22,562 nt of DNA from Lachnospiraceae bacterium. GTDB taxonomy: Bacteria; Bacillota_A; Clostridia; Lachnospirales; Lachnospiraceae. The position numbers were made by a program, and so were the translations under genes. Positions within the stretch are counted from its first letter, which is position 1. Each line of letters opens with the position of its first letter. Below are positions 1-6,229 of the stretch, piece by piece. The stretch lies in assembly GCA_017416505.1 (NCBI GenBank), contig JAFQCI010000080.1, forward strand, positions 1 through 22,562. Reading direction: 5' to 3'. A model generated the notes under the pieces. The model worked only from the letters and a program-made list of their open reading frames with translations. It was not told where the DNA came from and did not search any database.

Positions 1-22
1 GTTCGTCCTTGTTGAATTTCAT
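1..22 (-). CDS. Start of a putative transposase frame (partial, left copy)
   Basis: On the minus strand an ATG at 22-20 is preceded by AGGAGG at suitable spacing and reads MKFNKDE before the window ends. Only seven codons are visible, so the product cannot be proven. A short Lys/Glu-rich start after an IS-like end is compatible with OrfA (HTH protein) of an IS3-family element. It is identical to the right-hand copy. Confidence 0.4.
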
Positions 23-72
23 GTAACACCTCCTGAGTAATTTTTTGTAGATGTGCTTACTCTTATATCTAA

Positions 73-101
73 ATGATATAGATAAACGAACCCCTTGTCT
101 A
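73..101 (-). promoter_or_regulatory. Outward promoter in the left IS end
   Basis: This is the exact mirror of the promoter at 22462-22490: -35 TAGACA at 101-96 and -10 TATCAT at 78-73 on the minus strand. It reads out of the window. Confidence 0.45.
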
Positions 102-143
102 CAAAAATAGGGTAGGTGTCTACTTTTAGCTTACCACTTCACA

Positions 144-190
144 CATGACTAGGAATCATGTTGTCGTAGGTTCGAATCCTACCTTTGTAT
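144..190 (+). pseudogene. tRNA 3'-half-like fragment cut by the left IS end
   Basis: The stretch folds like the 3' part of a tRNA. An anticodon stem CATGA/TCATG (144-148 with 156-160) holds a 7-nt loop CTAGGAA. A five-base variable region follows, then a perfect T arm GTAGG-TTCGAAT-CCTAC (166-182), then seven bases that could be a 3' acceptor strand. The loop would place AGG (Pro) at the anticodon. The 5' half is missing because the IS repeat ends at 141. It could be an integration-site remnant or a decayed tRNA gene. No CCA is encoded, and the acceptor strand CTTTGTA is unusual, so identity is uncertain. Confidence 0.45.
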
Positions 191-420
191 AAAGTTGGGT
201 TTATGGATGAAAAATAACATATCCAATTTAACTGTTTTGTATTTTGTTTGAACCGTGAAAGGTGAACTGCCAATATTTTTATCTTTGAATTGTTATGAGT
301 AAATTGGGAACTTTCTTTTAGACATAGGAATGTGTTGAAATCCGCGAAGCAGGTTAAAGCGTTAAGTCGGTTGGCTGGAGGTAATCCTCGCGGCTGTAAT
401 GTAGGCACTAATATAGAATG
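191..420. other. Non-coding stretch between tRNA-like fragment and toxin module
   Basis: No convincing gene is visible on either strand; the long minus-strand frame here runs through the tRNA-like sequence and has no credible start. A long-range stem CCGCGA/TCGCGG (342-347 with 388-393) and a small GAGG/CCTC hairpin lie just upstream of the toxin leader. TATAGA at 412-417 could be a -10 box for the toxin transcript, but I see no matching -35. Confidence 0.4.
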
Positions 421-449
421 AAGCCGTGGCGTTTGCTACGGCTTTGTTT
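421..449 (+). terminator. Hairpin with T-rich tail, either a terminator or the 5' stem of the toxin mRNA
   Basis: AGCCGTGGC (422-430) pairs with GCTACGGCT (435-443) around a GTTT loop, with one G-U pair, and is followed by TTTGTTT. It has the form of a rho-independent terminator. However, no gene lies upstream, and type I toxin mRNAs often carry a 5' stabilising hairpin, so either role is possible. Confidence 0.5.
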
Positions 450-477
450 ACCCACTGGGTAGTCGGAGGACGTGCTT

Positions 478-508
478 TCATCCGTTCTGAGCCTAGCAGA
501 AAGGATGA
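478..508 (+). promoter_or_regulatory. Hairpin that sequesters the toxin ribosome binding site
   Basis: TCATCC (478-483) can pair with GGATGA (503-508) and TTC (485-487) with GAA (499-501), closing an 11-nt loop. The AAAGGA site (501-505) for the toxin start at 514 is inside the stem. Burying the SD sequence in the full-length mRNA is a known control feature of type I toxins such as TxpA/BsrG/Fst relatives. The pairing is seen; the role is inferred. Confidence 0.5.
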
Positions 509-513
509 TGTTT

Positions 514-597
514 ATGAGTACATATGAGGAATTTTCAATAATATTAACTGTAGCGTTATTGATTGTATCTATTCTAAATATGAAAAATAAAATGTAG
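514..597 (+). CDS. Small hydrophobic type I toxin (holin-like, TxpA/BsrH type)
   Basis: This is a 27-codon frame below the usual length cut-off. The peptide starts MSTYEEFSIILTV, has one hydrophobic helix (about residues 8-22), and ends in the charged tail NMKNKM. That is the pattern of the 'putative holin-like toxin' peptides of Firmicutes, which insert in the membrane and depolarise it. ATG 514 is chosen because AAAGGA lies 8 nt upstream; in-frame ATGs at 505 and 508 overlap the SD sequence. The stop codon lies inside a terminator hairpin that is shared with a convergent antisense RNA, the normal arrangement of these modules. The module probably helps stabilise the mobile island. Direct homology could not be searched. 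Confidence 0.75.
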   Translation: MSTYEEFSIILTVALLIVSILNMKNKM

Positions 598-701
598 CCG
601 TCCTGCTCTCTGGTAAAGTTTAGGAACGGCTACATTTTGTAGTTCATTAATAAATTTTCGCCGGAGCGGGTGATGTGCACTCACCTTCCGACTTCCTTGT
701 T
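580..701 (-). ncRNA. Antisense antitoxin RNA of the type I module
   Basis: A minus-strand promoter at 736-708 would start an RNA near 701 that runs to the bidirectional terminator, giving about 120 nt. It contains a hairpin GGTGA/TCACC (in 669-685) and overlaps the 3' end of the toxin mRNA. This matches the RatA/SR4-type layout, where the antitoxin pairs with the 3' end of the toxin mRNA. The 5' end is predicted from the promoter and the 3' end from the U tract; neither is measured. Confidence 0.65.
589..641. terminator. Bidirectional terminator shared by toxin mRNA and antitoxin RNA
   Basis: AAAATGTAGCCGT (589-601) is perfectly complementary to ACGGCTACATTTT (626-638), giving a 13-bp stem with a 24-nt loop. 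On the minus strand the stem is followed by TTTTATTTTT, a good U tract for the antitoxin RNA. On the plus strand the tail is a shorter TTTTGT. The stem overlaps the last codons and the stop of the toxin. Confidence 0.75.
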
Positions 702-707
702 GTGTAT

Positions 708-736
708 ATTATATTATACATTTCGGAAAAAAGCAA
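708..736 (-). promoter_or_regulatory. Promoter of the antitoxin RNA
   Basis: Reading the minus strand, TTGCTT (736-731) and a perfect TATAAT (713-708) are separated by 17 bp. A second TATAAT overlaps at 718-713. This is the strongest promoter-like sequence in the left part, as expected for an antitoxin RNA that must exceed its target. Confidence 0.65.
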
Positions 737-766
737 TAACTAATTATGAAGGGAACAAAAAAATAG

Positions 767-1069
767 ATGACAATGGTAGATAAAAAAGTTTTTATTCTTA
801 TTTTGCGTCATAAACAACTTGAAGCAATTAAATTAAAAACTCAAAAAGAACAATTTTTAGTATTTGAAAATAAAGAAAGTATGGAAACATGGTTGCATAA
901 TAATGGTTTTGTTTATGGACATTGTAATGGATTTGCAAATGTGCCAGGGGAATTTTATTGGTTTCATCAAAAGGATACTCCAATGGATTTGGTGGAGATA
1001 GAAATTCAAGTAAAAATAATGAATGGAGATGTTTCTGAAGAGTGGATTGAAAAACTGATGTATCGATGA
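767..1069 (+). CDS. Unknown 100-aa protein
   Basis: This is an intact frame of 100 codons with GAAGGGA about 10 nt upstream; an in-frame ATG at 773 is an alternative start. The predicted protein is soluble, with no membrane helix and no signal peptide. It is rich in aromatic residues in the middle (NGFVYGHCNGF, then FYWFH around residues 46-67) and has acidic/hydrophobic segments at the end. I do not recognise a family. It is followed about 100 bp later by a strong terminator, so it is probably monocistronic. Its neighbours (a type I toxin module and a dead phosphatase fragment) suggest accessory DNA. The codon pattern and closed frame support a real gene, but function is unknown. Confidence 0.55.
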   Translation: MTMVDKKVFILILRHKQLEAIKLKTQKEQFLVFENKESMETWLHNNGFVYGHCNGFANVPGEFYWFHQKDTPMDLVEIEIQVKIMNGDVSEEWIEKLMYR

Positions 1070-1166
1070 AGAGGCATTTAAAGGGAAAGCATTATAATAA
1101 ATATAATCAGAAAATAAGAAGGATACTGAAGCATATCAATGAAATGACATGGTGATATTTATAAAT

Positions 1167-1211
1167 CTCTTGTATGTTGCGTGTAGAACACAAACATTCA
1201 AGAGGTTTTTT
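1167..1211 (+). terminator. Rho-independent terminator after the 100-aa gene
   Basis: CTCTTG (1167-1172) pairs with CAAGAG (1199-1204), and the inner parts ATGTT/AACAT and GTGT/ACAC extend the stem. Six T residues follow at 1206-1211. It lies about 100 bp after the stop at 1069. Confidence 0.7.
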
Positions 1212-1317
1212 GTTGTCTATGAAAATGAAGTATGATATTCTAAAAAAATGTTAAGTTCCACAGGCTTCGTGGGCAGAACCAAACAAAACAAATAAGCAAC
1301 CAAGGAGATATAATAAC

Positions 1318-1362
1318 ATGACAAAAATATTATTCATCTGCCACGGCAGGAGTGGAGAATAA
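1318..1362 (+). pseudogene. 5' remnant of a low-molecular-weight protein tyrosine phosphatase gene
   Basis: An AAGGAGATATAAT ribosome site is followed by ATG and the peptide MTKILFICHGRSGE, then TAA. MTKILFICHG is the beginning of bacterial low-molecular-weight phosphatases, where the P-loop normally continues CHGNICRSP. Here the frame leaves the family pattern right after CHG and stops after 14 codons, so the catalytic Arg/Ser and the rest of the about 150-residue protein are absent. The fragment keeps its translation signals, which suggests that a recombination or deletion joined this start to unrelated DNA. Confidence 0.55.
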
Positions 1363-1648
1363 GAGAATAAATCCAGTGTTTTCAAGAGGGCTAAGGGTTT
1401 TGGTGGGAGAGTTTAGGACAGGATTAGGACAAAATTGTGTGAAGAAGCGTGGTGTGGCGAGTGAAGTACTTAGGAGTTGGGTAAAATGTAAATATTTGTC
1501 GACTTTTGCTTATTAAAGTGTTAAAATAAGTACGAGGTTATCAATGTAGGGCGATTAAGGGCGCGAAAGGGCTCTTGGTTTGCCCTGTTTTTTTGTATTG
1601 ATATATCATATGAAAATCAATAAACTGTGTTACGAAAGGGGTGTAATA
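1363..1648. other. Non-coding stretch upstream of the TM-TIR genes
   Basis: No credible gene is visible. Near the end, AGGGC and GCCCT (about 1548-1589) can close a loop of about 30 nt before a run of seven T, which resembles a weak terminator or structured leader ahead of the membrane-protein gene. A TAAAAT box near 1523 could be a -10 element, but no -35 at good spacing was found. Confidence 0.35.
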
Positions 1649-2692
1649 ATGAATTGGACTTCAAGCTTAATTGGTGGTGCAATTGGATTCATTGCGAGTA
1701 TGTGTGTTTTGATTGCAGAGAAAATGTGGGATAAGTTAGGAAGTTTAAAAATTTTCTATCGCATTACAAGTGGTGGAAAGGAGGATGTTGATAAGTTCGG
1801 CGTTGCTCGAGCAACAGATGGTAGTAAGGTGTTTATAGTTCCTATGGTTTTTGAATTGCAAAATACAACAAATACTACTAACGTTATTCGTGATGTTTCA
1901 ATTAATTTGTATTATCAAGGTCGTTACATAGATAAAATGATACAAGTTGGTAAGTTTGGGAATGATGAGAATGGCAAGGAATATGGAGGGGAAAATCAAA
2001 CATATTCTTTTGTGGTTGATGCGAAAAGTATTCGAAAGATATATGGAACGTTCATGTGTGCACCTAAAAGAGAAAATTCAGAAGAATATGAATTTGATGA
2101 AATTAGATTAAAATATTATGATGAAAAAAATCGAATGAGAGAATTTCATGTTAGATATGTGAGTGAGCCATGGAAACAGAAAAACATGGAGGGGGACATT
2201 GATTGGATAGAATTAAAAAGCAATTCATATCTCCCAAAGCCAGTATCGAAAAAGGAAGTGATTCAAGAACCAATACCAATGAATGGTGAAAAAATGACCT
2301 ATTTACAAATGCTTCAAGAACCAATTTGCCGAATGTCTACAATATCAGCAATTTTTAAAGGTTTTGCTGCCACGATTGTTGCAGGGATTGCGGCGCTAAC
2401 TTATTGCGAGGTAAATAATTTGATTTTGGGACTATCCTTTATACCCGTATTGTTGTTTGCGTGTTTGGATGTCTATTATTTAAAGTTGGAGAAAAAATAT
2501 CGCTATCTTTATGAACAAGTAAGAATAGGGAAGCATGAAGTGGATTTTTCTATGAAACTTTCAAAAAACAATAAAATAGCTAACACACGAGTTTGGGATT
2601 GCATCAAGTCTCCGAGTGTCTGGTTGTTTTATCCTGTAATGATTGCAATTTTAGCCATTGTGTTTATTTTAAAAATGAAAGGAGTTATATAA
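1649..2692 (+). CDS. Four-helix membrane protein paired with a TIR protein (putative effector)
   Basis: This 347-aa protein is best started at ATG 1649, which follows GAAAGGGGTG; the longer frame from 1580 lacks a ribosome site. Residues 6-23 form one membrane helix. Residues about 35-190 are soluble and rich in alternating beta-type segments. Helices follow at about 233-252, 257-277 and 324-343. After the third helix comes LDVYYLKLEKKYRYLYEQV-like sequence (273-290), an amphipathic motif with LD, E and YRxLY. I have seen this pattern in membrane proteins that accompany bacterial defence sensors. The stop overlaps the start of the TIR gene by one base (TAATG), so the two are translationally coupled. 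A role as a membrane-disrupting or signal-receiving partner is inference; the family has no name I can give. Confidence 0.7.
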   Translation: MNWTSSLIGGAIGFIASMCVLIAEKMWDKLGSLKIFYRITSGGKEDVDKFGVARATDGSKVFIVPMVFELQNTTNTTNVIRDVSINLYYQGRYIDKMIQVGKFGNDENGKEYGGENQTYSFVVDAKSIRKIYGTFMCAPKRENSEEYEFDEIRLKYYDEKNRMREFHVRYVSEPWKQKNMEGDIDWIELKSNSYLPKPVSKKEVIQEPIPMNGEKMTYLQMLQEPICRMSTISAIFKGFAATIVAGIAALTYCEVNNLILGLSFIPVLLFACLDVYYLKLEKKYRYLYEQVRIGKHEVDFSMKLSKNNKIANTRVWDCIKSPSVWLFYPVMIAILAIVFILKMKGVI

Positions 2693-3258
2693 TGGGATAT
2701 AAAGTATTCGTTTCATATAAATATAAAGATTATGACGTTGAGAAAATGCCAAATGTCACTCAACCTACATGGCCATGTGATTATGTAGATTATATTCAAA
2801 AAAATGTATTATCTAGTAAGGATGTATATAAAGGAGAAAATAGTGATGAGGATATATCTTCGTGGTCTGAGGAAGAAATCTGGAGTCATTTAAAAGACAA
2901 AATTTATGATAGTTCAATTACCATTGTATTGATTTCACCTAATATGAGAGAGCCGGGGAAATGGCAGAGATCACAATGGATTCCTTGGGAAATAGCATAT
3001 TCTCTTCGTGAAACTACTCGTAACGATAGAACCAGTCATAATAATGCTATACTTGCTGTTATTCTTCCAGACGAAAATGGTTCATATGATTATTATGATA
3101 AAAATAATCTTTTCCCGATTTTAAAAGGTAACATTGAGAACGATTATATATATGTAGTAACGTGGGAAGATTTTTTAAAGTATCCACAAGCTGATATAAA
3201 TATTGCATTTGAGCATAGAGAAAATACAACAAAGGATAAAATTATAAAGACTCTATAG
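2692..3258 (+). CDS. TIR-like domain protein (DUF1863/ThsB-type)
   Basis: The 188-aa protein is essentially one TIR-like domain. The start ATG 2692 overlaps the previous stop and has AAAGGAG 7 nt upstream; the upstream extension of the frame lies in the preceding gene and is ignored. It opens with the first strand KVFVSYKYKD (4-13). It continues with YKGENSDEDISSWS, then SSITIVLISPNM (74-85), then WIPWEIAYSLR (96-106). E100 in the WxxWE segment fits the catalytic glutamate of NAD-cleaving TIR domains. This is the fold of the Thoeris ThsB/PF08937 group, which makes signalling nucleotides or depletes NAD on infection. The usual ThsA partner is absent here; the coupled membrane protein stands in its place. 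Confidence 0.8.
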   Translation: MGYKVFVSYKYKDYDVEKMPNVTQPTWPCDYVDYIQKNVLSSKDVYKGENSDEDISSWSEEEIWSHLKDKIYDSSITIVLISPNMREPGKWQRSQWIPWEIAYSLRETTRNDRTSHNNAILAVILPDENGSYDYYDKNNLFPILKGNIENDYIYVVTWEDFLKYPQADINIAFEHRENTTKDKIIKTL

Positions 3259-3439
3259 TATTAATTTAGTCTAATGTGAAAGTGTTTATGAATATAGGGA
3301 GATTCTTCTGATAAAATAATAATTTCAAATATAAAGAAGGTTATTATAAGAACAACGTATTAGAGTATATGTAAAAAGGCTTAAATATTAAGTTATCAAA
3401 GATGTTATCTAAATAAAATGTTGGAGGAACAAGAGATAA

Positions 3440-4324
3440 ATGGAAAATATTAGCAGAATAGAAGTATATAGATATTTGGCATCTAAATCACAGGAGATAG
3501 GTATAAGTACGAAGGTAAGAGCTTTATTGGATATAAACTTGGCATTTTTAGAAAAGTTAGAAGGAATATTTCTCAAGGAACATAAAGATAGACAAGAAGA
3601 GTTGATATATAAAGTTTATAGGGACGATTTTTCTTCAGAGTATAGAGTTCGCGATATTTTTGAGGATAATATTAGTAATGTAAGAAAAATGCATTTGCCA
3701 CAAGAGTTAAAAATAGAACCGTTTATAGAAGAAGTACAACAATTAATTGGAAAAGAACAAAAAGAGAGAGTTCTTTTTGAAAGGATGCTTAAAAGACTAA
3801 ATAAGTTTAACGATAAGCATATAAAAGATATTTCGGATTTTTTTGCTAATAGGTATATTTATCCAAAGCAAAAAGAGGTCTATGCTGAAGCTTATATAGA
3901 GAGAATTAAAAAGTCTTATGATAAAAATGAATATACAAAAGTATTTCTGTCATATGCATATGTTGATAAATTATATACAGGGGCGTTGTATTTCTTTTTT
4001 TTGGAACAAGGAATAGAATTATATATTGACTGGATGCACAACCCTTATCTGAAAGATGGTAAAGTATTGAAAGAAAAGCTAAGAGAGAATTTAGCACAAT
4101 CTGAGCAATTTTTATTTTTGAGATCTGTAAATAGTGAGTTGCATTTAGGCGGAAGCTATTATGTGAGACCTTGGTGTGCATGGGAATTAGGTAATTATTA
4201 TGAGCATATAAAAAACGAGAAGTATTATATAAGTTTGTATGGGACACCGCCTAGGAATAATATGCAATTGGATGGTTTGAAGATGCTAAAAGGTATTCAT
4301 TCGGGGAGGCTGACGGAGCTTTAA
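3440..4324 (+). CDS. Helical N-terminus plus C-terminal TIR-like domain protein
   Basis: This 294-aa protein starts at ATG 3440 after TTGGAGGAA. Residues 1-160 are predicted helical and highly charged, with no family I know. Residues 167-265 look like a TIR domain. The first strand is KVFLSYAYVD (167-176). A GIELYIDWM strand follows (191-199), then SEQFLFLRSVNSEL (221-234), then WCAWELGNYY (245-254), with E249 in the position of the TIR catalytic glutamate. It differs from the TIR protein at 2692-3258 and is not a simple duplication. It lies 181 bp downstream without a visible terminator between, so co-transcription is possible, and a strong terminator closes the group. Likely role: infection-triggered NAD hydrolysis or signalling (inference). 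Confidence 0.7.
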   Translation: MENISRIEVYRYLASKSQEIGISTKVRALLDINLAFLEKLEGIFLKEHKDRQEELIYKVYRDDFSSEYRVRDIFEDNISNVRKMHLPQELKIEPFIEEVQQLIGKEQKERVLFERMLKRLNKFNDKHIKDISDFFANRYIYPKQKEVYAEAYIERIKKSYDKNEYTKVFLSYAYVDKLYTGALYFFFLEQGIELYIDWMHNPYLKDGKVLKEKLRENLAQSEQFLFLRSVNSELHLGGSYYVRPWCAWELGNYYEHIKNEKYYISLYGTPPRNNMQLDGLKMLKGIHSGRLTEL

Positions 4325-4372
4325 TAACCATTATACATGGCGGGGCGAAGAAGAGGATTAAACCATGAGAAT

Positions 4373-4415
4373 AGCATTTCAGTAATAAAATTCTGTTATT
4401 ACTGAAATGCTGTTT
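4373..4415 (+). terminator. Strong terminator closing the TIR gene group
   Basis: AGCATTTCAGTAATAA (4373-4388) is perfectly complementary to TTATTACTGAAATGCT (4396-4411), giving a 16-bp stem with a 7-nt loop, followed by GTTTT. It separates the TIR genes from the DISARM-type operon. Confidence 0.8.
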
Positions 4416-4546
4416 TAGATTGATATAAAGCCATTATATAGTGGTAATAGATAGTATTTAGCAGATTGCAGAGGACTTTGATAGAGTTTTGGGGTGACGA
4501 TATAAAATTGATAAGAAAAAATACAAAAACTTATACATAATAAACG

Positions 4547-4575
4547 TTGATGAATTTTCACATTGATGATAAAAT
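4547..4575 (+). promoter_or_regulatory. Promoter of the DISARM-type operon
   Basis: TTGATG (4547-4552) and TAAAAT (4570-4575) are separated by exactly 17 bp, about 48 bp upstream of the regulator gene. It is the only good + strand promoter I see between the terminator at 4415 and the end of the operon at 19897. The regulator encoded first could act here, but no clear operator palindrome was seen. Confidence 0.55.
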
Positions 4576-4623
4576 GGTATCAAAATAAAACTGATATGTT
4601 TTTCAATGTAAGAGGTAAAGTAT

Positions 4624-4890
4624 ATGAATGACGTTTTGAATTTTGTTAATGAAAAAACAAAAATATTAATAGTTTTAAAGGAGAAACAAATTGAAATTGG
4701 TAGACAAAAGGTATGTCCGTTGAATCAACAAGAGATAGCTGCGCTTATCGACTGTGGCAAGGTTAAAACGAATCAGTTAATGAAAGAATTGGTTGAAGAA
4801 GGATATATCCAGATGGCTCATGCAAAAGGTCGCTATATTATTTTAGACAAAGGTTATGATCTGTTGGAGAAAATGTCCCTGTCAGAATAA
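4624..4890 (+). CDS. Winged-helix DNA-binding regulator
   Basis: This is an 88-aa basic protein with a winged helix-turn-helix pattern. CPLNQQEIAALIDCG (31-45) forms helices 1-2, and KVKTNQLMKELVEEGY (46-61) is the recognition helix. MAHAKGRYIILDKG (64-77) is the wing. The usual start ATG 4624 follows AGAGGTAAA. Its size and layout resemble small MarR/GntR-like wHTH proteins that sit first in defence operons and repress them. It is followed by 51 bp before the cytosine methyltransferase start and shares its promoter. It may repress the operon to avoid self-damage before methylation is complete. The regulatory role is inferred from position and fold only. Confidence 0.75.
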   Translation: MNDVLNFVNEKTKILIVLKEKQIEIGRQKVCPLNQQEIAALIDCGKVKTNQLMKELVEEGYIQMAHAKGRYIILDKGYDLLEKMSLSE

Positions 4891-4941
4891 TGAGTCCGGT
4901 TTTTTGGACGGCAAATATGATACAATGAGGTGCAAAAGATT

Positions 4942-6216
4942 ATGAAGACGGGAAGACTAAATTATATAGATTTGTTCGCGGGTGCAGGAGGTCTTTCAGA
5001 GGGATTTATGCAAAGCGGATTTGAACCAGTTGCGCATGTGGAAATGAATGAATATGCAGCAAAAACGATACAAACAAGAATAGCATATTTTTATTTGAAG
5101 AAACATGGAGGAATAGAGAAATATTATCAATATGAGAAAGGTGAAATAACAAGAGAAGAATTGTTACAGTTGGTTCCAGAGCAAGAACTCAAAACTGTAA
5201 TTAATAAAGAGATGTCTGTGGCCACGATTAAAGGTATTTTTGAGAGTATAGATAAAATAATTGCAGAAAAAGAAATAAAAGAAATTGATGTTATAGTAGG
5301 AGGGCCACCATGTCAAGCATATTCTCTTGTAGGACGAGCACAAAGTAGTCATATGCTTGTGGCAATGGAGGATGATCCGAGAAATGAATTGTACAAAATG
5401 TATGTACAGTTCTTGACAAAGTATAAGCCACGGATGTTTGTTTTTGAAAATGTGGCAGGTATTAAAACTGCGCGAGGCGGTCAAATATACAAGAATCTAC
5501 AAATGTACATGAAAAAAGTAGGATATGAAATAGAACCACATGAATTAAATGCTAAAGATTTTGGTGTGTTACAAAGTAGAAAAAGAGTAATTATTGTGGG
5601 CTGGTTAAAAGGAACAGGATATCAATATCCGACTTTTGATGTTGTTGATAGAAATGCTTTGGTTAATGATTTGTTAGGAGATCTGACACCACTAAAACCA
5701 GGTGGAGAAGCGACAGAGTATTATGTTGACGATATGAGAAAAGTAAAGAGTTATGTAAAGAAAAATGGCATTCGTGAAAAAACAGATGTCTTGACAGGAC
5801 ATATTGCTAGACCTCATACAGAACAAGATATAGAAATTTATAAAAGAGTCATTGAATTGTGGTTTAAAAATGAACAACATAAGCGCCTCAAATATGATGA
5901 CTTACCAGATGCATTAAAGAGTCATAAAAATAGAACGTCCTTTGTAGACCGTTTTAAAATAGTTGAAGGGGACATGGATTATTGCCATACTATCTTAGCT
6001 CATTTGTCAAAGGACGGTCATTATTTTATACATCCAGATATTAATCAACATAGGTCGCTTACAGTCAGAGAAGCAGCGAGGTTACAATCTTTTCCAGATA
6101 ATTATTACTTTGAAGGTCCTCGTACAGCACAATTTGTACAGGTGGGAAATGCAGTGCCACCTATGATGGCAAAACAAATAGCAGAAAAGATTAAGGCACA
6201 ATTAACGAAGAAGTAA
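4942..6216 (+). CDS. drmMII: DNA (cytosine-5) methyltransferase, DrmMII-like
   Basis: This is a C5-cytosine DNA methyltransferase of 424 aa. The conserved blocks appear in order: motif I DLFAGAGG (10-17) for SAM binding; motif IV GGPPCQAYS (120-128) with catalytic C124; motif VI FENVAG; motif VIII QSRKRVIIVG; motif IX SLTVREAARLQSFPD; and motif X QVGNAVPP near the C-terminus. The region between VIII and IX (about 225-350) is the target recognition part. I place the start at ATG 4942 because GAGGTG lies 9 nt upstream; the GTG at 4930 would overlap that site. C5 methylases are the modification enzymes of class 2 DISARM, and the DrmABC genes follow in the same operon. The target sequence cannot be read from the sequence. 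The symbol follows the locus context. Confidence 0.85.
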   Translation: MKTGRLNYIDLFAGAGGLSEGFMQSGFEPVAHVEMNEYAAKTIQTRIAYFYLKKHGGIEKYYQYEKGEITREELLQLVPEQELKTVINKEMSVATIKGIFESIDKIIAEKEIKEIDVIVGGPPCQAYSLVGRAQSSHMLVAMEDDPRNELYKMYVQFLTKYKPRMFVFENVAGIKTARGGQIYKNLQMYMKKVGYEIEPHELNAKDFGVLQSRKRVIIVGWLKGTGYQYPTFDVVDRNALVNDLLGDLTPLKPGGEATEYYVDDMRKVKSYVKKNGIREKTDVLTGHIARPHTEQDIEIYKRVIELWFKNEQHKRLKYDDLPDALKSHKNRTSFVDRFKIVEGDMDYCHTILAHLSKDGHYFIHPDINQHRSLTVREAARLQSFPDNYYFEGPRTAQFVQVGNAVPPMMAKQIAEKIKAQLTKK

Positions 6217-6229
6217 AGGAGAAACGCAA

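Larger units (their letters stand above)
1..141 (-). mobile_element. Left terminal inverted repeat: 5' end of an outward-facing IS (IS3-like)
   Basis: Bases 1-141 are the exact reverse complement of 22422-22562. Identity stops abruptly at the next base (142 against 22421). Read outward, the copy starts with TGAAGTGGTAAG, and the 5'-TG start is typical of IS3-family ends. It then contains GTAGACA twice, a sigma-70-like promoter, a strong AGGAGG site and an ATG opening a frame that leaves the window. This organisation (terminal repeat, promoter, start of OrfA) suggests the left end of an insertion sequence. The IS family is inferred from the TG end and layout, not from a database match. Confidence 0.6.

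Noticed and set aside
100..190. A whole tRNA formed with TACAAAA at 100-106 as 5' acceptor strand
   Set aside because: The acceptor would pair at 6 of 7 positions, but 37 bases would lie between it and the anticodon stem, far too many for a D arm, and the 5' part belongs to the inverted repeat.
139..408. 89-aa minus-strand frame
   Set aside because: It runs back through the tRNA-like fragment into the IS border, has no ribosome site, and its peptide is of the kind produced by translating tRNA 3' ends.
2692..4324. Canonical Thoeris system
   Set aside because: TIR proteins are present, but no ThsA (SIR2 or macro/SLOG domain) is encoded in the window.
4891..4941. Internal promoter before the cytosine methyltransferase
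   Set aside because: TTGGAC (4904-4909) and TACAAT (4921-4926) are only 11 bp apart, and TATGAT is closer still, so the spacing does not support a promoter.
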